DNA of 9,047 nucleotides from an uncultured Fretibacterium sp. (GTDB lineage Bacteria > Synergistota > Synergistia > Synergistales > Aminobacteriaceae). Made by a program: the position numbers and the translations under genes. The stretch lies in contig CAJPSE010000060.1 of assembly GCA_905373185.1 (NCBI GenBank), positions 1-9,047 of the forward strand, written 5' to 3'. This document shows, one piece after another, positions 6,342 to 9,047 of the stretch. The notes beneath the pieces were generated by a model. It was given only the letters and a program-made list of their open reading frames with translations. It was not told the DNA's origin and made no database searches. Position 1 is the stretch's first letter. Each line of letters begins with the position of its first letter.

Positions 6342-7916
6342 CTAACCGTCGGAGGAGAGCCACTCGTTGACGAGGTTGGCCACTTCTCCGGGGTTGTTTT
6401 TGGCGTAGACCTTCAGCTGCTCCTCCAGCACGGCCAGCTCCCCCTGAAACGCCAGGAGGTCGGGGGAGGTCAGCATCTCCTGAATCGTGGGCACATGCTT
6501 GCCGCCCTCCTCCTCCAAGACGACCGCCGCCATGCGGGCCCTCCGGCGACGGAGCCACCAGGCCGCGGCCCCCGCGGCCAGAAGCAACATGACCAAGGCG
6601 ATGACCACACCCACGATGATGCGTGTCATCCGTTCCTGCCGCAGCTCCTCGGCGAGGGAATCGGCAAACGACGTGGAGAACTTCATCCCCTTGACGACCA
6701 GGCTGTCGCCCCGCGCCTCGCTGTACCCGATGGCGGAGGAGACGACCTCTCGCAGCTCTCCGAGCCGGGCCTCATCGAGGTCCCCATCCACCAGAACCGA
6801 GGCCGTCAGGCGCCGGACTCCTCCGGGTGTGACCACCTCGTCGCTCTTGCGCGTGGTGATCTCGTAGTTGGTCGTCGAGGTCCCCTTGTTGTACTCGCTG
6901 TTCACGTTCTGGGTGTTGATAGCATAGCCGGGGATGTTGGTCGTGGTCCCGGGGTTGCTCCCCACCGGCTGTCCCTGCCCGTTATAGCTCTCCTCCTCCC
7001 GCTGATTGCTCCGCGGGATCCCCTGCCCCGTCTCGGGGTTGGGCGTGTACTCGACGAGGGAACGGGAGCGTTTGTCGAAATCGAGGTCGACCTTGACCCT
7101 CACAACCACCTTACCGGGGCCGAACACCTGTTCGAGCATCAAGCGCGCCTTCGACTCGAGCTCACGCTCGCGCTGACGCTCCAGCTCCCGCTGGACCGAG
7201 GTCACGGTGCTGCGCCCATCGGGCGGGTAGATGATCATGGAATCGGCGATCATATCCGAGAGGATGCGCCCCCCCGTGTCAACGACGGTGACGTCCTCCG
7301 GCTGGAGGCCGTCCACGCTGTGGGAGACCAGGTGGATTATCGACTTGACTTGATTCTGTCCCAGGGTCGTCCCCGGACGCAGCCGCAGCAACACCGACGC
7401 GGTCGAGGGCTTCTGCTGCTCGAGGAACAGGCGCTGCTCCGGGATGACGACGCTGACCCTCGCGGAGTCGACGGTATCCATCTGCGCGATGGTGCGCTCC
7501 AGCTCCCCCTCGACGGCCCTGACGTAGGTGATGCGCTGCTGAAATTCGCTGAGCCCCATCGAGGCGTTGTCGAAGAGCTCGAAGCCCTTGCTCCCCCCCT
7601 TGGGCAGCCCCTCCTGCGCGAGGGAGAGGCGCGTCTCGTAAACCTGGCCCCTGGGCATGAGGATGGCGTTGGCCGACGGGTCCAGACGATAGGGGAGATT
7701 GTTCTCTCGCAGGTAGGAGACGATCGCAGCCTGATCCTCCACCTCCAGCCCGGCGAAGAGGGGTTCGTAGGACGTTCTCCCTCCCCAGAGGACGAGAAGA
7801 AGGATTGCGGCAATGACCAGAAACGCCGCAAGGAACAGGGAGATACGCTGCCACAGCTTCAGCGAGGCCCAGAAGAGAAGAAAGGCCGCGAACCAGCGTT
7901 TGAGGCTATCCATCAT
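6342..7916 (-). CDS. fliF: Flagellar M-ring protein FliF
   Basis: FliF builds the MS ring in the inner membrane, the platform for rotor and export gate assembly. The 524-residue protein has transmembrane helices at about 26-44 and 433-454. Ring-building domains lie between them: SYEPLFAGLEVEDQAAIVSYL (49-69), a YscJ/FliF domain with MDTVDSARVSVVIPE (146-160), and the domain around 180-300. A disordered Asn/Gly/Thr/Ser-rich stretch (about 295-350) precedes the beta-collar region. The C-terminal cytoplasmic tail ends in NPGEVANLVNEWLSSDG (508-524), the conserved FliG-binding peptide. Two ATG codons are adjacent, at 7916 and 7913; GAGG upstream fits the second slightly better by spacing. Only 10 bp separate it from fliE, so coupling is likely. 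Confidence 0.97.
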   Translation of the reverse strand: MMDSLKRWFAAFLLFWASLKLWQRISLFLAAFLVIAAILLLVLWGGRTSYEPLFAGLEVEDQAAIVSYLRENNLPYRLDPSANAILMPRGQVYETRLSLAQEGLPKGGSKGFELFDNASMGLSEFQQRITYVRAVEGELERTIAQMDTVDSARVSVVIPEQRLFLEQQKPSTASVLLRLRPGTTLGQNQVKSIIHLVSHSVDGLQPEDVTVVDTGGRILSDMIADSMIIYPPDGRSTVTSVQRELERQRERELESKARLMLEQVFGPGKVVVRVKVDLDFDKRSRSLVEYTPNPETGQGIPRSNQREEESYNGQGQPVGSNPGTTTNIPGYAINTQNVNSEYNKGTSTTNYEITTRKSDEVVTPGGVRRLTASVLVDGDLDEARLGELREVVSSAIGYSEARGDSLVVKGMKFSTSFADSLAEELRQERMTRIIVGVVIALVMLLLAAGAAAWWLRRRRARMAAVVLEEEGGKHVPTIQEMLTSPDLLAFQGELAVLEEQLKVYAKNNPGEVANLVNEWLSSDG

Positions 7917-7926
7917 TCCTCAGAGC

Positions 7927-8265
7927 TCAGCCGGCGATACGCGACAAAGCCTGATAGGCATCCACGAGTTTGTTGCGCAGCTCCATCATCAGCTTCAAGG
8001 CGACCTCTGCCCGGGACGAGGCCATGACGACCTCGGAGATATCCTCGACGTCCCCCGTCGCGAGCCTGCGCATCTTGTCGTCGGCCTCGAGCTGAAGGGC
8101 ATTGACCTCCTTCATGGATGAGGAAAGCAGCTCCTCGAAGGACAAACCGGCGGCAGCCGATCGTTCGGGTTCCCTTCCGTCTCCGACGCGTACCGTGTCC
8201 GCCGCCGCGGTATTCTCCGCTTTCCGAATCGCCAATCGAGTCATGTCCAGCATCAAGCGGTCCAA
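7927..8265 (-). CDS. fliE: Flagellar hook-basal body protein FliE (TTG start)
   Basis: FliE is a small exported protein at the junction between the MS ring and the proximal rod. The 112-residue length is typical. The C-terminal two-thirds match the family: SFEELLSSSMKEVNALQLEAD (42-62), then the signature GDVEDISEVVMASSRAEVALKLMMELRNKLVDAYQ (71-105, only part of which is highly conserved), ending in LSRIAG. The TTG start at 8265 is supported by GGGAGGGG about 9 nt upstream; ATG 8253 would leave the ribosome site too far away. It is the first gene of the operon here. The rod genes flgB and flgC, which often come just before fliE, are absent; instead a divergent gene follows after a 335-bp gap. 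No signal peptide is present, as expected for a flagellar type III substrate. Confidence 0.93.
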   Translation of the reverse strand: MDRLMLDMTRLAIRKAENTAAADTVRVGDGREPERSAAAGLSFEELLSSSMKEVNALQLEADDKMRRLATGDVEDISEVVMASSRAEVALKLMMELRNKLVDAYQALSRIAG

Positions 8266-8274
8266 AATAAAGCC

Positions 8275-8279
8275 CCTCC
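8275..8279 (-). promoter_or_regulatory. Ribosome binding site that sets the fliE TTG start
   Basis: GGAGG, within the larger GGGAGGGG on the minus strand, is 9 nt from TTG 8265. This makes TTG the best initiation codon, in preference to the in-frame ATG 12 bp further downstream. Confidence 0.65.
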
Positions 8280-8345
8280 CAAATCAGGAAATCTGGCCCC
8301 GCTCCCGCGCCGGCACAAACGCCCCCGCACGGGAACACGATCGAG

Positions 8346-8372
8346 GAACATCAAATGTTCTTACACCAGAAC
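8346..8372. promoter_or_regulatory. Cluster of three alternating GAAC/GTTC half-sites, possible operator
   Basis: GAACAT (8346-8351) is inverted as ATGTTC (8355-8360) around CAA. The GTTCT at 8357-8361 is inverted again as AGAAC at 8368-8372. The half-sites therefore run GAAC-GTTC-GAAC at about one helical turn spacing, 80-100 bp upstream of the fliE start. The half-site resembles the Gram-positive LexA box (GAAC-N4-GTTC), but the spacing is wrong, so no regulator is assigned. It could also form a hairpin in the fliE leader RNA. Confidence 0.35.
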
Positions 8373-8497
8373 TTATTTTATGCTTCTTACCATGAAAAGC
8401 CCGCGTCCAATTCAAGGGGCCCCGCAATATTGACGCTTAAGTATAACGTATTTTTACCCAAAAGCTCGTATAAGGATACCATGAAATGAGCTCCGCG

Positions 8498-8526
8498 GGG
8501 ACATCCCGAACGAAAAATGTTATGAT
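8498..8526 (+). promoter_or_regulatory. Candidate sigma-70-type promoter for the rqcH transcript
   Basis: GGGACA at 8498-8503 (4 of 6 to TTGACA) is followed after 17 bp by TATGAT at 8521-8526 (5 of 6 to TATAAT). The start point would be near 8533, giving a leader of about 68 nt before the short ORF at 8601. It is predicted from sequence only. Confidence 0.4.
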
Positions 8527-8552
8527 TGTCGCCGTCATATCCTGCCCGTCAA
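8525..8552 (-). promoter_or_regulatory. Candidate sigma-70-type promoter for the flagellar operon
   Basis: On the minus strand, TTGACG (8552-8547, 5 of 6) and GACAAT (8530-8525, 4 of 6) are separated by 16 bp. Transcription would start near 8518 and leave a 5' leader of about 250 nt before fliE, containing the GAAC/GTTC dyads. Its -10 overlaps that of the plus-strand candidate, so the two could not be occupied together. Confidence 0.3.
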
Positions 8553-8589
8553 AGGGTACCGCCACGGAGAAACGGATAGAATCACGGAC

Positions 8590-8594
8590 GGAGG
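8590..8594 (+). promoter_or_regulatory. Ribosome binding site of the rqcH leader ORF
   Basis: A perfect GGAGG is 6 nt upstream of ATG 8601. It is the only good ribosome site before rqcH, and it drives the 21-codon ORF instead of the NFACT frame. Confidence 0.65.
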
Positions 8595-8600
8595 CACAAG

Positions 8601-8666
8601 ATGACCGATCCCCGCTTGCAAGACCAATCCCTCGATCTCGACGGCCCCGGGGCCCCTCTATCATGA
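8601..8666 (+). CDS. 21-residue leader ORF overlapping the rqcH start
   Basis: ATG 8601, with GGAGG 6 nt before it, opens a frame (MTDPRLQDQSLDLDGPGAPLS) that ends in TGA at 8664-8666. The TGA overlaps the next ATG as ATGA. The NFACT frame is a different one, and no Shine-Dalgarno precedes its ATG; the 21 bp before it are mostly G/C, including the palindrome GGCCCCGGGGCC (8643-8654). A ribosome finishing the short ORF would be placed on the downstream start, so coupling is the simplest reading. The peptide shows no run of one amino acid that would suggest classical attenuation. A natural or assembly frameshift near the rqcH 5' end is an alternative. Confidence 0.5.
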   Translation: MTDPRLQDQSLDLDGPGAPLS

Positions 8667-9047
8667 CGCTGGGCCCCGAGTTCGTCCGCGGGCTTCGGGC
8701 CGCCCTGTCCGGCCGGCTGCCCTGGCGCATCCACAAGGCCGAGGGCGGGGACTCCTGGGTCGCCCTGAAACTGGGCCACGACGACCTGTGGCTCCTGTTC
8801 TCGTGGGGTTCCGGGACCGGAGGCTGCTGCCTGGCCGACGGCGGCTCGGTCTCGGCGCTGCGGAAGGGCGCCCCGACCAGGACACCCCTCGTCGAGGCGC
8901 TCCGGAGCCGCTTCGTCAAGGGGGACCTCATCGCCGTCCAGCAGATCGGCCACGACCGCATCCTGGAGTTCGAGGCGAGGCGCCGCGTGGCGGCCGGGGC
9001 CGAGATACGCTATTTCCTGGTCCTCGAGGCCACGGAACCCCTGGGGA
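8663..9047 (+). CDS. rqcH: NFACT/RqcH family protein (fibronectin-binding-like), N-terminal part, runs off the window
   Basis: The frame from ATG 8663 is open to the window end, giving 128 residues of a protein that is usually 500-580 long. It begins MTLGPEFVRGLRAALSG (1-17), then WRIHKAEGGDSWVALKL (21-37), LLFSW (44-48), the conserved TPLVEALRSRFVKGDLIAVQQIGHDRILEFEAR (74-106) and a strand YFLVLEATEPLG (117-128). This pattern is the NFACT-N domain, whose family members (RqcH, Rqc2/NEMF) bind obstructed 50S subunits and add C-terminal alanine tails to stalled nascent chains. Older annotations call it fibronectin-binding protein. The upstream in-frame extension to ATG 8522 is Arg/Pro-rich, has no ribosome site and does not resemble the family. 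The DUF814/NFACT-R part is beyond the window. Confidence 0.85.
   Translation, partial: MTLGPEFVRGLRAALSGRLPWRIHKAEGGDSWVALKLGHDDLWLLFSWGSGTGGCCLADGGSVSALRKGAPTRTPLVEALRSRFVKGDLIAVQQIGHDRILEFEARRRVAAGAEIRYFLVLEATEPLG

Larger units (their letters stand above)
8266..8600. other. Divergent intergenic region between fliE and the rqcH transcript
   Basis: This stretch of about 335 bp has no convincing gene. It is moderately AT-rich between about 8340 and 8530, relative to its flanks. It holds the GAAC/GTTC half-site cluster (8346-8372), candidate promoters for both directions (8498-8552) and the ribosome sites of both flanking units. Two further minus-strand -10-like hexamers, TAAAAT (8380-8375) and TATACT (8445-8440), lack a recognisable -35. 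I saw no sigma-28 or sigma-54 consensus and no riboswitch signature. Confidence 0.6.

Noticed and set aside
5076..8027. A very long plus-strand open frame (983 codons) across fliH, fliG and fliF
   Set aside because: It is antisense to three unmistakable flagellar genes. GC-rich third positions remove stop codons from the opposite strand, and its product is His/Leu/Arg/Asp-rich with no recognisable domain.
8346..8360. LexA/SOS box
   Set aside because: The half-sites are GAAC and GTTC but separated by 7 nt instead of 4, and neither flanking gene is an SOS gene.
8522..8662. N-terminal extension of RqcH from ATG 8522
   Set aside because: It has no ribosome site, an Arg/Pro-rich sequence unlike NFACT proteins, and overlaps the better-supported leader ORF and the candidate -10 element.

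Overview
The window is most of a flagellar basal-body and export operon on the minus strand, read right to left. At the right edge there is a divergent plus-strand gene for the N-terminal part of an NFACT/RqcH (fibronectin-binding-like, ribosome quality control) protein. The DNA is GC-rich. The order fliE-fliF-fliG-fliH-fliI-fliJ-lytic transglycosylase-ylxF/motE-fliK resembles the Bacillus fla/che order, with a transglycosylase added. GC content, a diderm-style muramidase in the operon and the RqcH variant suggest a Synergistota-like bacterium such as Fretibacterium or a relative. That placement is inference; the sequence alone does not prove it.

Layout from the operon start (right) to its end (left): fliE (8265-7927), fliF (7916-6342, MS ring), fliG (6314-5301, rotor switch), fliH (5308-4244) and fliI (4247-2925), which form the export ATPase and its regulator. 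Next is a 127-bp imperfect palindromic element (2926-2800), then fliJ (2768-2304, export chaperone/ATPase stalk), an SLT-type lytic transglycosylase (2307-1762) and a MotE/YlxF-like membrane protein (1759-1088). The last stretch is unusual (1087-777): a possible 53-codon hydrophobic ORF carrying two strong dyads, then an AT-rich 85-bp inverted-repeat element. It is followed by the start of a FliK-like hook-length gene (776 to beyond position 1). Most junctions are overlapping or under 30 bp, so the genes are probably co-transcribed and translationally coupled. The exceptions are the two places where repeat-like DNA lies between genes.

Right of fliE, about 335 bp separates the operon from the plus-strand transcript. 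It holds overlapping candidate divergent promoters and a cluster of GAAC/GTTC half-sites. The plus transcript begins with a 21-codon ORF that has a good ribosome binding site. Its TGA overlaps the ATG of rqcH (ATGA), so rqcH has no Shine-Dalgarno of its own and looks translationally coupled.

The flagellar genes together encode the inner-membrane ring (FliF), the torque/switch ring (FliG), the FliE rod junction, the FliH-FliI-FliJ export ATPase, a peptidoglycan-cutting enzyme for the rod and a hook-length ruler. I see no CRISPR array, tRNA, rRNA or transposase gene. The items most worth checking are the two inserted palindromic elements, the small hydrophobic ORF before fliK, the cysteine cluster in FliJ and the leader ORF of rqcH.
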